Both the position numbers and the translations under genes were made by a program. From Agrostemma githago (Eukaryota > Streptophyta > Magnoliopsida > Caryophyllales > Caryophyllaceae): DNA of 64,000 bases. A model generated the notes under the pieces. That model made no database searches. It was not told the origin of the DNA and saw nothing but the letters and a program-made list of their open reading frames with translations. Shown piece by piece: positions 23,039 to 35,656 of the stretch. Every line of letters starts with the position of its first letter. Position 1 is the first letter of the stretch. Location: assembly GCA_958450325.1 (NCBI GenBank), contig OY288243.1:46888878-46952877 (forward strand), in the 5' to 3' direction.

Positions 23039-24363
23039 TTAGACAACGCTCCCCAACGGGAGCTCACCAAACTTCACGGTAGCAACGGTCTCACGAACTT
23101 GACCGGGATGATAAATCTTCAAACATTGCCCGTTAACCATAAATTTCCCGGTTTCTGGGCTATATATCTCTATTGATCCATATGGTTGCACCTTGGTCAC
23201 TTCGAATGGACCCGACCATTTTGATTTCAACTTACCGGGAAGAGCTTGAAGCGAGAGTTGAAGAGTAATACCTTATCACCAACGGAGAAGTCCTTACGAA
23301 GTATTCGAGAATCGTGTCATTGGCAAGTTTGTTCCTTGTAAATCTTCGAATTTTCGTAGGCTTCAAGTCTTAATTCTTCCAATTCTTGTAGTTGGAGAAG
23401 ACGATTATCTCCTACAACAATCTCATCGAAGTTTATCTCTTTGATTGCCCATTCGGCTTTGTGTTCTATTTCCACCGATAAATGACAAGCTTTACCATAC
23501 ACAAGACGATAAGGAGTGGTTCCAATCGGCGCTTTGTAAGCCATTCTTAATGCCTAAAGGGCGTCATTTAACTTCAATGACCAATCCTTTCGGTGTGTAT
23601 TTACAACTTTCTCTAAAATTCCCTTGATTTGACGGTTGGAGATCTCGGCTTGCCCATTTGATTGAGGGTGGTAGGCTAGGGACATCTTGTGAGTGATACC
23701 ATATTTTCTAAGAAGGTGTTCAAAGGTATCTTTCCTAAAATGAGAGCCTCCATCACTAATTATGGCTCTAGGCATACCGAATCTTGGGAAAATAACATTC
23801 TTGAAAAGCTTGATTACAACCTTGGAGTCATTGGTGGGGGAAGCTACGACCTCGATCCATTTTGAGACATAATCAACCGCTACTAGAATGTATTTGTTAC
23901 CAAAACAGAATGTGAACGGACCCATGAAATCAATGCCCCAAACATCGAACAATTCAATTTCTAAGATGGGTTGAAGGGGCATCTCATTTCTTCTTGTAAT
24001 ATTCCTGCTTCTTTGACAAGTGTCGCATGTGAGAGTGAAAGCTCGAATGTCCTTGAACATGGAAGGCCACCAAAACCCGCTTTGGAGAACCTTGGCAATT
24101 GTCTTTTGGCTGGCCAAGTGTCCACCATAAGATGTCGAGTGGAGGTGCTTCACAATATTATATCCTTCATCGGCCGTAACACATCGTCGGTAAATTCCAT
24201 CTACACAACGGCGGAATAAATAAGGCTCATCCCAATAATAGCGTTGGGCTTCATAACATAGTTTCTTCCTCTCTTGCTTGGAATAATCGTCCAGAATAAA
24301 TTCAGATACTAAGAAATTGACGATATCGGCATACCAAGGTGTAATAGTTTCAACGGCCATCAA
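23039..24363 (-). pseudogene. Athila-1 integrase
   Basis: This domain would insert the cDNA copy. From the N-terminus: a zinc-binding HHCC region (HLHSTSYGGH, then CDTC), the core with catalytic Asp in GIDFMGPF, Asp in IISDGGSHF and Glu in NGQAEISNRQIK, then the GKACHLSVEIEHKA segment and the C-terminal KWSGPFEVTKV module. All DDE residues are present. A TGA near 24374 separates it from RNase H, a TAG at 23554-23556 stands where LW(A/T)YR-type Trp is expected, and another break precedes the C-terminal module (23230-23039). Confidence 0.92.
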
Positions 24364-24372
24364 GGCCTCATC

Positions 24373-25230
24373 TCACATAGCTTCATTGATGGGTATACCA
24401 TCTTCTTCATTGCTTCCTTTACCAACCGTTAGTCTACTAAGATGATCCGCTACCAAGTTCTCCGATCCGGCTTTGTCTTTAATCTCAATATCAAATTCTT
24501 GTAGAAGGAGGACACACCGAAAGAGTCGGGACTTGGTCTCCTTTTTAGACATGATGTATCGAATCGCCGCATGATCGGTATGAATAATGACTTTGGAACC
24601 GGTAACATAATTTCGAAATTTCTCCATAGCATAGACAACGACAAGCATCTCTTTCTCGGTTGTTGTATACCTCGATTGGGCTTCATCTAATGTTTTTCTT
24701 ACGTAGTATATCACATGTGGCTTCTTATCCACCCGTTGACCTAGAACGGCACCAACGGCAAAATCGGATGCATCCCACATGATCTCAAATGCAAGATTCC
24801 AATCGGGAGCTTTGATAATTGGAGTGGTAGTGAGACCGGTCTTTATCCTGCAAAAGGCCTCAAGACACGAGTCATCAAAAACAAAAGGTGCATCTTTCAT
24901 AACCAAAGAAGTTAAAGGCTTGGCAATCTTGGAAAAGTCTTTAATAAATCGTCTATAAAAACCGGCGTGACCTAGAAAACTCCTCACCCCTTTAACGGTT
25001 GTAGATGGTGGCAAGTTCTCAATCACGGAGACTTTCGCCTTATCAACTTCGACTCCTCTATTAGAAACAATATGACCTAAGACAACACTTTGTTCAACCA
25101 GAAAATGACATTTTTCCCAATTTAAAACAAGTCTATACTCTTCACATCGAGCTAACACTTGATCAACATTTTTAAGACAAGAATCAAAAGATGTACCATG
25201 GACACTAAAGTCATCCATAAAAACTTCCAT
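24373..25230 (-). pseudogene. Athila-1 reverse transcriptase (C-terminal part) and RNase H
   Basis: The frame begins at the RT catalytic motif VFMDDFSVHG and continues through the thumb (VLGHIVSNRGVEVD, SFLGHAGFYRRFIKDFS). The RNase H follows with WDASDFAVGAVLGQ, YTTTEKEMLVVVYA and HTDHAAIRYI. It ends NEAM-TGA, with integrase continuing in the same frame after the stop. The catalytic residues seem intact; the frame is cut from the fingers/palm part by an indel in a TA-rich run near 25245. Confidence 0.93.
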
Positions 25231-25237
25231 AGATTTT

Positions 25238-26563
25238 TCAATGAAATCGGAAATATATAGTCATCATACATCTTTGAAACGTTCCCGACGCATTGCACAA
25301 TCCAAATGGCATCCTTCTATAAGCGTAGGTGCCATAGGGACATGTGAAAGTGGTCTTCTCTTGGTCATCGGGATGAATGGGAATTTGAAGAAATCTGGAA
25401 TGACCGTCAAGGAAACAAAAATAAGAATGATGCGCCAATCTTTCAAACATTTGATCAATGAAGGGAAGAGGGAAATGATCTTTTATGGTGGCCGTGTTCA
25501 ATTTTCGATAGTCTATACACATGCGCCAACCGGTAATGGTCCTAGTAGAAATTGACTCACCCTTTTCTCCTTTAACAACCGTCATTCCTCCTTTTTTCGG
25601 CACAACTTGCACGGGGCTAACCCATTTACTTCTGGTTATTGGGTATATGATGTTAGCCTCATACAACTTGAGGACTTCCTTCATGACAACCTCATTCATG
25701 GTGGGGTTCAACCTACGTTGACCCTCAACCGAAGGACGGTGGTCATCATCAAGGATGATCCTATGCATACAAACATTTGGGCTTATGCCTTGGAGGTCGG
25801 CAATGCTATACCCGATGGCTTTTTTGTGTTTTCTCAAAACAATCAAAAGTTTTTCCAATTGAGGTCCATCAAGTGTAGCATTGACGATAACGGGATAATT
25901 AGTTCCTTCAAGAAAAGCATATTTGAGGGAAGAGGGGAGCGGTTTAAGTTCAAGATTAGGAGGAGAAGATACCATACTCTTACCCACCGGTAGTGATTCT
26001 ACCTTATCTTCATGCGAGCATTCATCTTCAAAGGGTGGAGAGTCAAATGGTTCATCTTCTTGCTTATCATCATCTATCAAGCTATACTCAGCTGAACTAT
26101 CAATAACTTCAATGGAATGCATTTGTTCAATCATTGGTTGTTTAAGAGCTTGAGAAAGGGAAAAATCTACCGACTCGTTGCCTACGTTAAAAGACAACTT
26201 ACCACTCTTGACATCAACTATAGTACCTCCGGTAGCCATAAAAGATCGACCTAAAATAATGGGGGTAATAGTGTCTTCGGGCATATCCATGATAACAAAG
26301 TCGGAGGGGATGAAAAACTTACCAACTTGAACGGGTACATCTTCAAGTATCCTTAGTGGGTACTTAACAGACCTATCCGCAAGTTGAGTCGACATGCTAG
26401 TGGGTCTCATCTCCCCCACACTAAGTCTCTTAGCAATAGAATAAGGTAACAAACTAAAACTACCCCCTAGGTCACATAAAGCTTGATTAACAACTACATT
26501 TCCAACCCGACAAGGGATGGAAAAGCTACCGGGATCCTCTAGTTTCTTTGGCATTTGATTCAT
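25238..26563 (-). pseudogene. Athila-1 protease and reverse transcriptase (N-terminal part)
   Basis: The aspartic protease region shows KLEDPGSFSIPCRVG, the catalytic-site neighbourhood ALCDLGGSFSLLP and IILGRSFMATGG. It is followed by the RT fingers and palm with SPVQVVPKKGG, WRMCIDYRKLN and MPFGLCNASGTFQRCM. The block usually written FLDGYSG reads FLDGHSR here, two unusual changes next to a catalytic Asp. The reading frame ends in TIYFRFH after a short indel, just before the YxDD-equivalent FMDD box in the next frame. Confidence 0.93.
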
Positions 26564-26743
26564 GAGAATGGCACTACATTGTGCCGTGAGAGAGACACAT
26601 TCTTTGTCCTCTATTGTTCTCTTTTTAGTCTAGACATCTTTCAAAAACTTAGAGTAGAGGGGCATTTGAGAAATTACATCGGTGAAGGGTAAAGCTACCT
26701 CCACCTTCTTCTACATATCCACGAAACGGCTAAATTATGCAAT

Positions 26744-27133
26744 CTACTTATGTGTCTTAGCTCGTTCGGGAAAAGGCAATGGTGGGACAAAAACGGGAGG
26801 CGGTGGAACATCGGATTCTTCTTCTTCGTCTAATCGCTCCACCTCTTTTCTTTTTGCTTCTTCCGCTTTCATTCGCTCTTTCTTCTTTCTTTGTTCTCTT
26901 AGTTCATTCTCCGCATTTTGAAGGATGTCAAACTCGGCTTGTATTCCCCGGTTTTGTTTGGGGGAAGTGAGAGATGATGCTTGTGGTGCACTTGGTTGAT
27001 TGACTTTGGATGGGGTGCTTTTGGTGTTCAAGTTCAAATTCTTATATGGGTCCTCAAGTTCTTTGCCACCTCTCAAAATGACGGCATTTTCTTGGAGTGG
27101 AGGGTCTCCTGGGTTTTGGGGTTGCCCGGGCAA
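26744..27133 (-). pseudogene. Athila-1 gag-pol linker region
   Basis: A charged, low-complexity frame with ENAVILRGGKELEDP (common upstream of Athila protease), a Lys/Glu-rich stretch likely to form a coiled coil, and PPPPVFVPPLPFPERAK. It ends in a stop at 26744. Further decayed linker follows to about 26570, where MPLYSKFLKD-like residues are recognisable in several frames. Confidence 0.75.
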
Positions 27134-27247
27134 ACCATGGGGTGGATAGATTGGGGCGGCTAAGGCTTTTGTTGCTTCTTGTGATTCCCAAACCTTTAGC
27201 CTTGCCTTGATATCTTGATGTTCATTCCATAGTTGCCCAACGGCTCT

Positions 27248-28964
27248 TTATAAATCATTGATGTAACCCCATGGAACTCCTCCTTGACCAAATTGAAAAT
27301 TAATTGATTGGCCATAAGATTGAGAGGGTTGATTAAATGGTTGTTGATTGTAACCTTGATTTCCTTGAAAATTGCCTTGGAACCCTTGATTATATCCATG
27401 ATTGAAATGATTACCATGTTGATTTTGGTAATTGTTGTAATTGTTGGGAACATGGAAGTTGCTACCTTGTTGATTGAAGTTGCTCCTTTGATGAGGAGGC
27501 ATATATGGGGGCATCCTTGGAGGACCTTGGTTAATAGGGCATTTGTTGACTTTGATTGAATGACCTCGATTGACTCCCTTTGGCACGCGGCATCGGATTT
27601 TAAACATTTTGATTTCCGTAAGAGAAATAAGGATGAAATCTTGTGCCGGCATTGTAAGTATTGGAAAAGGGATCAAATTGAGGTCTTTGCCCATACACTT
27701 GTATAGCTTGGACTTCATTTGGCTCTTCAATATAAACTTCTTCATTAGGAATGCAAGAGCTAGAATCACGGCCATAATTGCCACAATGATCACATTGAAC
27801 TTCCCATGTTAATTGCTTTGGAGGAGATGGTTGCCTTGGTGGAACACTCCCTTGAATTTGGTACATACCTCTAGGAGTGGGCTTTGAACTCATGGCATCC
27901 ATTCTCTTTTTCAATTCTTCAACTTCCGCTTGAAGTTTCAATTCATTAGAACTCTGAGTTGAGTTCACTTCGACTTTCTTTCTAGAATCCCTCGATTGAC
28001 CCATTCTAGAATCACTCCTTGCCATCTTCTCAATAAGATTCTTAGATGCCTCATCGGTTAGAGAAGATAAGTCTCCTCCGGCGGCCGAATTGAGGTTTTC
28101 CTTGGTTCTCGATGAAAGGGTGTTATAAAATGTTTGGGTAGTTAGCCAATCGGGTATTCCATGGTGTGGACATTTGCGTAATAGATCTCTAAATCTTTCC
28201 CAAGCCTCACTTAAGTTTTCAAATTCCTCTGGCTTGAAGGTTTGTATCTCCACGCGATATTGGTTAGTCTTTGACGGCGGAAAATATTTCTCCAAGAAGG
28301 CATTAGATAGTTGAGCCCATGTTGTAAATGTATTAGCGGGATGGCCTTGAAGCCACCTACGAGCTTCATCTCTCAAGGTCTTTGGAAATAATAAACGATG
28401 CAATTGGCATGAAGTTAATCCATTGAGACGGGCTCCTACTAATTTTTCTTTAAATGAAGCAATGTGCTCTTGAGCATCTTCTTGGGAGAAACCATGAAAA
28501 GTATCTTGTTGAACCGCATTTGTCAAAGAGGCTTTCAATTCATAATTCTCGGGAATCTCTCTGAAATCAACGGGAGAAGGTGTTTCTTCATATGTGAGTT
28601 GGTTATGGGATCCTAAAGTTGCCATTTGTTGGATTGGTGGTGATGGTGGATTTGAATTTGGATGATTTGGAGGGGATGGATTTTGATTTGGTGGTGGTGT
28701 TTTTGGTGATGGTGATGATGGTGGTGATAGTGGTGATGGTGGTGCAGTGGAAGGTATAGAAGGATTATTTGGAGTGGGATTATGTGATCTAGAGGGTGTA
28801 GAAGGTGTAAGTGGTAGGATGGGATTAAGGTTAGGAGGTGATATTGAAGGATGTGGAATGATGGTTGTTGAGTTATTTCCCCAAAAACAGAATGCTCTAA
28901 AAGTCCTTTCCGGCTCCGGATCGAACCACAAGGGCGATGACTTGATCTTAAGCATAAAACTCAA
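27248..28964 (-). pseudogene. Athila-1 gag polyprotein
   Basis: This would form the virus-like particle. The start at 28964 lies about 100 bp after the PBS. A Pro/Asn-rich N-terminus is followed by the capsid region (FKEKLVGARLNGLTSCQLHRLLF, shown here in part; EARRWLQ; KYFPPSKTNQYR; HGIPDWLTTQTFYN), typical of Athila gag. A zinc-knuckle-like CDHCGNYGRDSSSC lies near residue 400; Arg stands where the knuckle His is expected. The frame stops at 27600, and an Asn/Gln/Gly-rich tail (YNQGFQGNFQGNQGYN) continues in another frame to 27248, so one frameshift is needed. Confidence 0.92.
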
Positions 28965-29062
28965 TTAAATGGTGAGACTCCTAGCACCTAATGGTACAAG
29001 AGAAAAGGGAGAAGAGAAGAGAATCAAACACAACAACTAAAAACACAACAATTACTCGTCGT

Positions 29063-29080
29063 TCCTCCGCAACGGCGCCA
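29063..29080 (-). other. Athila-1 primer-binding site
   Basis: The minus strand reads TGGCGCCGTTGCGGAGGA three bases after the LTR terminus, close to the tRNA-Asp PBS usual in Athila elements. Confidence 0.92.
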
Positions 29081-29470
29081 TTTTGACGGGCACCCCAATC
29101 GGATCGGTCGTTTAGCGAAGGACGGGGGGGTCAAACAATATTTATAGACTCGGAATAACACAAAAACTACTAGCGTAATCGTGGTAAGTCGAGGTCGGTC
29201 CACAGGGAACGGAACGGAGTGTTTTGACGAGTTAAAAGCGATGCGTTTCATGTCTAGAGGGGGGGGGGTTTCTAAGGGTCGAGTCTATACTAGAGAAATA
29301 ACGATAAAAATAGCTATAGATGATCAATCTAGGGAAAGGCGTTAGGGGGAAGTCGGGATTCGGAACATGGAGTCTAAGAAGGTCGGGATCGAGTTTTTGT
29401 CGCAACATTGATAAAGGGAGAATGCCACCTTTCGGTTTCTTCACCCAACCCACCTAAAAACCCGCCACTA

Positions 29471-30651
29471 CAAGAGATTAATGGTTAGACGGCATTTATT
29501 TAATAGCATAAGTAGAAATGCCACCAAAATAACCTTAAATTGACAATTAAACTTTGCAAATAAGCTAAATGCCACCGAAAGTGCTAAATAATTCACTCAC
29601 CCATGCTAATAAGCTAAAATACTAATACGTATATTCACTTACCGCTCAAATATTCACTCACCCGCTCAAAAATTCACGCACCCACCTCTCAAACAAATCT
29701 TTAGGTTTCCTTCTTATTTGCTAAAATCTTATTTCCCAAAACCTTATTTCCCAAATCTAATTTCACAATATTCACCATCTTCATTCTGCCCACTTGAGGC
29801 AATCCACCGGGTAACAGGTTCTTCTTTCTTCTTCTTCTTCTTGTTTGTTATTATCGTTTGATTGTAATTAGAAATTTATAAATCAATTACAAATATTAAT
29901 CGTCTGATTGAAAATCTAAGTTGATTTATTGTTATTTGTTGGTGTGACTGATTATCTATTGCCGAATTTTTTTGCCCAATATTTCAGTTTTTGATTTTAA
30001 AATTGTACTGCATTAGTTTATTTGTGTAATGATCGATGACCAAAATTTCAAATTTTGGTTAAGGGAGTTGTCGTGTGTTACTTAATTTGTGTAATTATTT
30101 ATTTGTTGTGCAATTTTCAATAAAGTGAGTCTAGAAAGAGGAATAATAACACAACTAGTACAAGGTGAAAAGGAAACCAAAAGGGACAGGGAAAGGGGTC
30201 GGAAATGGAAATGGTAATGGTAAGATAGGAAGAAGAAGAAGAAGCTGTAACAGACAGTGGAAACCGATTCTGGGTTTAGTTTCTTAGCATATGGTTTAAC
30301 CACCTCGATGTATCGTATTTATAGAGGCAGACACAAGTATTATAAAGTATGTAGGCCTCAACAAGTTAATAATATAATGCAAATTCTTGTTTGTGAAGGA
30401 AGTATCCGTCACAAACTTCTAACGGGTCAAGTATTATGCTAAAGACAAAAATAAAGTATGGGTGGGACATAGCTTACTAGTTGTCTTATTCATACATGTA
30501 TGTATTTGATCCGTTTCATTATTACGATGGATAGGTTCGTCGCAAGAGAGACCCATGATATAGCACAAATGTATACATACAGGGGAGCAAACACTGTTAC
30601 ACACACACACATATATATATAGATACATATGTATATGTGCCTGAACACAGG

Positions 30652-30652
<1 letters not shown>
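29471..30652. other. CACTA left subterminal region
   Basis: No gene is evident. Repeats of AATGCCACC and ATTCACTCACC-type words occur between 29510 and 29690, as expected for transposase-binding subterminal repeats. The remainder is AT-rich, with a polypyrimidine CTTCTTCTTCTT run at 29825-29845 that could belong to the tnp promoter. Confidence 0.55.

Positions 30653-30698
<46 letters not shown>
30653..30698. repeat. (TA)n microsatellite
   Basis: About 23 uninterrupted TA units at the left border of an AT-rich module. Confidence 0.97.
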
Positions 30699-30701
<3 letters not shown>

Positions 30702-32480
30702 GAATGATCTTTTACATTGGGTCAAATTTCATACAATTTACCTAACTTTACACACAATTAGATATAATTACATCAAGGGTCAAGATTAAAACTAGTATCA
30801 AGGTAAGCATCAAACCTCAAACCCTAAGCCCTATTCAATTGAACGTTAGATTGAAAATCCCTCAAGCACAAACTACTCACGCACAAACCTATCCCTCTCG
30901 AATTAAAGATCAAATCAAGTATTTGATCACAAATAAATTCATCCGTCATCGTTGCGCATGCTTCGATTTCATCATCATCATCGTTACTCCGATTCGGTAT
31001 TCAATTTCACGAATTTTTTTGGTAAATTCACGACCAAATCGGGTATTTGCTTCTAGATCGTAAATTTCACATTTTAGAATTCGTGATTTCTGTTTTATTT
31101 CGTGTAATGCATATTTTCAATTTTTTTGTATTATTTCAATTGAAATCACGAAACGCATCGATTAATTTTTATCAATTTTCAATGTTTTTGATTCTGATTT
31201 TTTTCCCATCTGAAATCACGTATTTCAAATTTTATTTTATTATTTCAATTGAAATTACAAAACGCATCTATCAATTTTCAATTTTTCTATTCAACGTTTG
31301 CTGATTTCCGTTCATGCTTTCAGATTTCGTTCCAATTTCTAATCTAATTAAATTAATATAGGAACAATTTCATTCATCTTAATTTTTTCAATTTTTCAAT
31401 CGAATTTTTCAATTTCGTCAATCTTTTGTTTTAATAAGATCAATTTCTGGATTTTTGATTACAAGATTAAAAAATGAAATTATAAATATTACAATATTTG
31501 AATATGAACAATGAAATAATTGAATATGCACATTGAAATAACTACATATTATTTCATAGCATTAATTTCTAGTTTTGGTATATTATTATTACTACAAAAT
31601 ACTCAATTATTTTATTATGTTATTCCAGTTCTTCTATACTATTGTTGCGGTTATTCTATATTATTCTTGAACTTATTTTATTAATTTAGTTACTATGTTT
31701 TATAACTAGGATTATTTTATAGTGTTTTTATAGTTATTCTATAGCACATATGTAATTATTGTATTTCAATTTTTTTGTACTGTGACTAATCCCCCCTCTT
31801 TATTTTTGTCTTTCAGCGAAGTGTCTTTTGCTGGGTGTACCTCAATGATATGCAAGATGTTTTATCCCAATACAATAACATGAGTAATTCATTACAATAA
31901 TTGAGTTTCTACATTGGACTAATAACTACGTAAAATCATATAACATTATTTTAAAACTGACTATATTAGAGTGTCAGCCCAATATAATAACATGAGTTAT
32001 TCATTACAATAACTGAGTTTCTACTTTAGAATAACTACGTAAAATCAGATAACATTATTATAAACTTAATTATATTTGAGTTTCACTCAATACAATAACA
32101 CGAGTTATAATAACTGAGTTTAACTACGTAACATTAGATAACATTATTCTAAAATTTATTAAATTTTAGTTTCATCTCAATACAATAACACAAGTTATTC
32201 AATACAATAACGGACTTTCTACCTTGAATCATTACGTATCTACATTGAAATAAGCTAATAACATTATTCTCAGTAAACAATTGAGTTAACTATAAAATAA
32301 CTATGCTTCTTCATTAAAATAATCGTGTTTGTACTTTGAAATAACTATAAAAATCTAAGAAAAAAATGCTTTGGAGATTTAGAGAGTTTTAATCTCAGCT
32401 CTTGATCATGTGAGATCTAATGCTCACAATTAAGAGGTAAATTGTACCAAATATGACAAATGTACCAGATCCTGCCTCTC
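30699..32480. other. AT-rich non-coding module between TA tracts
   Basis: No coding sequence is visible. The right end (GATCATGTGAGATCTAATGCTCACAATTAAGAGG) and both (TA)n borders recall microsatellite-targeting non-autonomous elements. The region includes the degenerate tandem repeat at 31865-32290. Identity is uncertain. Confidence 0.4.
31865..32290. repeat. Degenerate tandem repeat, about 90-112 bp unit
   Basis: The phrase CTCAATACAATAACAYGAG starts near 31867, 31979, 32087 and 32177. Each copy is followed by ACTGAGTTTCTAC, ACTACGTAAAATCA and TAACATTATT. Non-coding. Confidence 0.75.
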
Positions 32481-32999
32481 TCTCTATATATATATACTAT
32501 ATAATAAAACATAAACCACTACATTGACGTTTTGGCGCCAAAACGCACTTTCCAAAAACATCATAATTTCCATATTAATCTAATATAATAATAATCATTA
32601 ATATAATATAATATTATAAATAATTTCCATATTCACAAGATATTTCTGGTATATAGACCTTAAAATGTCAAAGACACGGGATTGAAATAATGTGATAGTA
32701 ATATCATTCATTTAAGCGGGTTAAAAATATTTGAAAATTTTTCTACGAGGCTACATTAATACGACTTAATGAATATAATAAATTATATTAATGGATCGCG
32801 ATATCCTTAGAAACTAACACTCATTTGTATTTGTTCTTCTTTAATCTATTACCAATCAATGAGATAATCTTCTTACAAAAAATATCCTTAGAAAATACTC
32901 TATCAAATTAATTAAAATACATAAAGAACAAGAAATGACACCCGCAAAATATAATTTATATATCTATTTAATATGTAAAATATAATATAGAAACACTTA

Positions 33000-33186
33000 C
33001 TCCCTCCGTTCCAATGAATTGTTTGCCTTTGCTTTTGGCACAAAGGGAAAGAGATCCAATTAGAAGGTGACATGTGGAGCCAAGGGTCAAATTACATATA
33101 AAAAACATTCCTAAAATAGAAAGACAAACAATCCATTGAGACGCCTCAATATGGAATAGGCAAACAATTCATTGGAACAGAGGGAG
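33000..33186. mobile_element. Stowaway-type MITE (family A, copy 2)
   Basis: 187 bp with CTCCCTCCGTTCCAATGAATTG-like termini and TA on both sides. Oriented opposite to the copy at 19035-19231. Confidence 0.93.
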
Positions 33187-33570
33187 TATATTTTTCCATT
33201 TCATTACACGTGAAGTCATGTTTCACGGTTAATTCTATCTTACATCAATATTATAGGTCCTTTAGTTGATTAACGCTCATTTATTAATATCAATAAAAAA
33301 GGTACTAAATCTTTTTTATTTGCTAATAAGTTAAATATTATACTTTGATTTTTCATGAGGTTCCAATTAGGGGTCAAATTTTTTAGTCATGATTTCTTGA
33401 AATATTATGTGATGCTATTCTCATAGTATTATATTGTTCTATTATACGAGTAGAATTTAACTTAGATTAAAAAACACAAGTAAAACATATTTACTTAGTA
33501 AATTATTGTATTACAAGATACGTGTATAAACATGATATCAAATACGTGTCTAAATATGCACTATATCTTA

Positions 33571-33835
33571 CTCCCTATCATCCATTCAATTCTTTATATT
33601 TACTATAAATAAATGGACAATCCAATCAATTCTTTACATTCTTCTTTTGGCAAAAAACTTTACCTTATAATCCTCATATTCTTCCTCTATTTACACAAAA
33701 TGCAACTACTTTTCCTTACTTTAAGTTTGGTGGACCCATAATACTATTTGATTTACCAATAATACTCTTACGTTTATCAATTTTCTTAAAAGTGGTGAAA
33801 AATCCTATGTCAAGGATTGAATGGATGAGAGGGAG
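33571..33835. mobile_element. Stowaway-type MITE (family B)
   Basis: 265 bp with inverted ends CTCCCTATCATCCATTCAAT and ATTGAATGGATGAGAGGGAG, flanked by TA. Distinct interior from family A. Confidence 0.9.
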
Positions 33836-34008
33836 TACTATTGATGTTAATGTGTATATACTTTAATTTGATTTTAATTTTATACTTTTTTTAATATTGT
33901 AAATTGTATAGGTTACTGTACTAGAGATTGAACATTCGTATAAGATTACCTATGTAATTCTTTTATTTAAAACCCGTGCAACGTTGCCCGGGTGTTAACC
34001 TAGTATAT

Positions 34009-35025
34009 ATATAGGTGGGTTCCGGTGAGGCAGGGTAACTCCTTACACCCATTGAGGCACAATCTAGACCATTAGATTAAGACGGAACATACATCCAAAT
34101 AAGTGTTATATACACTAAAAAACTCAGTATATACGTTATTAAACACACTATATATATATATACACACACTTAAGAACTCAATATATACAGTAAAATAATT
34201 GTTATATACACTCAAATAGTTTTTATGTACACCAATTAATCAACAATGGAACATACATCAAAATAACTGTTATATACACTAAAAAAACCCATTATATACG
34301 CTATTAAACTCACTGCATATATATACACTTAAAATCTCAATACATACAGTAAATTAATTGTTATATACGCTCAAATAATTAATATGTACATCAGTTAATC
34401 AACAATGGAACGTACATCAAAATAACTGTTATATACACTAAAAAATTCATTATATACGCTATTAAACTCACTACATATATATACACTTAAGAACTCAATA
34501 TATACAGTAAAATAGTTATTGTTATATACACTCAAATGGTTACTATGTACACCAATTAATCAACATATATACACTGAAATAATTGTCATATGTACTTAAT
34601 TATTTTATATAGTAGAATTTTATATACCCTAAAACAGTTATTATGTACACTGAAATTGTTTTTATATACACCAATTTTATTTTAATATTAAAAAAATGAT
34701 TTTTTTTGGGGATTTGTTTTTTTGGATTTTTTTTCTTTTGGGAAAAAAAAAGTCCGGCAAAAAATGTTTTTTTTGGGGAAATAAATGTGTTTATTTTTTC
34801 GGAAAAAAAAGTGTGTTTTTTTTGGGGAAAAATGTTTTTTTTTCGGAAAAACAAAATGTTTTTTTTTCGGGAAAAAAAAATTTTGAAAAAAAAAATTCCG
34901 AAATTTGTTTTTGTTTTTTTTTTCGGAATTATTTATTTAATTTTTTTGAAAAAAAAAATCCGTATTTTTTTTTTATAAATATTGATTTTTTTCCTAGATC
35001 TATATATATATATATATATATATAT
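34009..35025. other. AT-rich module with 160-bp tandem repeats, between TA tracts
   Basis: The left end reads GGTGGGTTCCGGTGAGGCAGG with ATCTAGACCATTAGATTAAG. Three and a half copies of a 160-162-bp repeat follow (GGAACATACATC starts near 34086, 34248 and 34407), then an A/T/G low-complexity block (34690-34980) and a (TA)12 tract at 35001-35025. Non-coding. The layout resembles microsatellite-inserted non-autonomous elements. Confidence 0.5.
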
Positions 35026-35656
35026 GCATACATACATGGGAGCCAACACTTGAATCCTCCCAATCTATAAAGTCTAAACCCAAGGAGAAGATGTACACAT
35101 GTAGTATAACTTATTCAACATGCAAACGCCAACAAAAATTTGCGATACAGTATACACAGTTTAGTCTAGCTATAAAGTACAGTATAATACTCCCTCCGTC
35201 CCAACGTAATAGACAAAGATTTTGAAAGAATTTTTTTATTCTTATTTGTTTGTTGTTAGTATGCTATCTAATTTGTGTTCTTAATAAATTAGTGTTTGTG
35301 TTCTTAACTTCCGTGTAGTTTTATTTACTTGTGCAATGTTAATAACTGGTGATCTTAAATAAAAAACAATTTGTATTAGTGTTTTGTTCAACGTGATTTT
35401 CATAACCATCCATTACTAGTGTTCTGGCACATTTGTGATTTTTGATATATTCTTTCATTTGGTTGTTCTTCCTCCTCGTAATGTTCCTTTACTTGATTCG
35501 TACAATAAAAAAAAACTCTACCTGACTATGTTTAATGCTATATAGTAGAGATAATACTAGAGATTTTTCTACCCATAAATAATGTCAAAACGGAAACATA
35601 CAACATCATTGTTTTCTCTTTCAAACAAGTTTACATGTTATTATCTTATCAGGACC
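35026..35656. other. CACTA internal spacer with a MITE end
   Basis: Bases about 35190-35215 carry ACTCCCTCCGTCCCAACGTAAT, one terminus of a Stowaway-like MITE without a matching second end. No gene is seen. The remainder, AT-rich, probably includes the 5' UTR of the tnpD-like gene. Confidence 0.5.

Larger units (their letters stand above)
32481..34003 (+). mobile_element. Non-autonomous Helitron-like element
   Basis: The 3' end AACCCGTGCAACGTTGCCCGGGTGTTAACCTAG, given here as its hairpin halves CCCGTGCAAC and GTTGCCCGGG followed by CTAG and then T, is a plant Helitron terminus. The 5' side TCTCTATATATATA...ACTATATAATAAAA fits the TC-start type but cannot be placed to the base within the TA run. 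Two Stowaway MITEs are nested inside. No coding region. Confidence 0.65.

Noticed and set aside
34696..35070. Phe/Lys-rich frames on both strands
   Set aside because: Produced by T/A/G low-complexity DNA between TA tracts; no gene-like feature.
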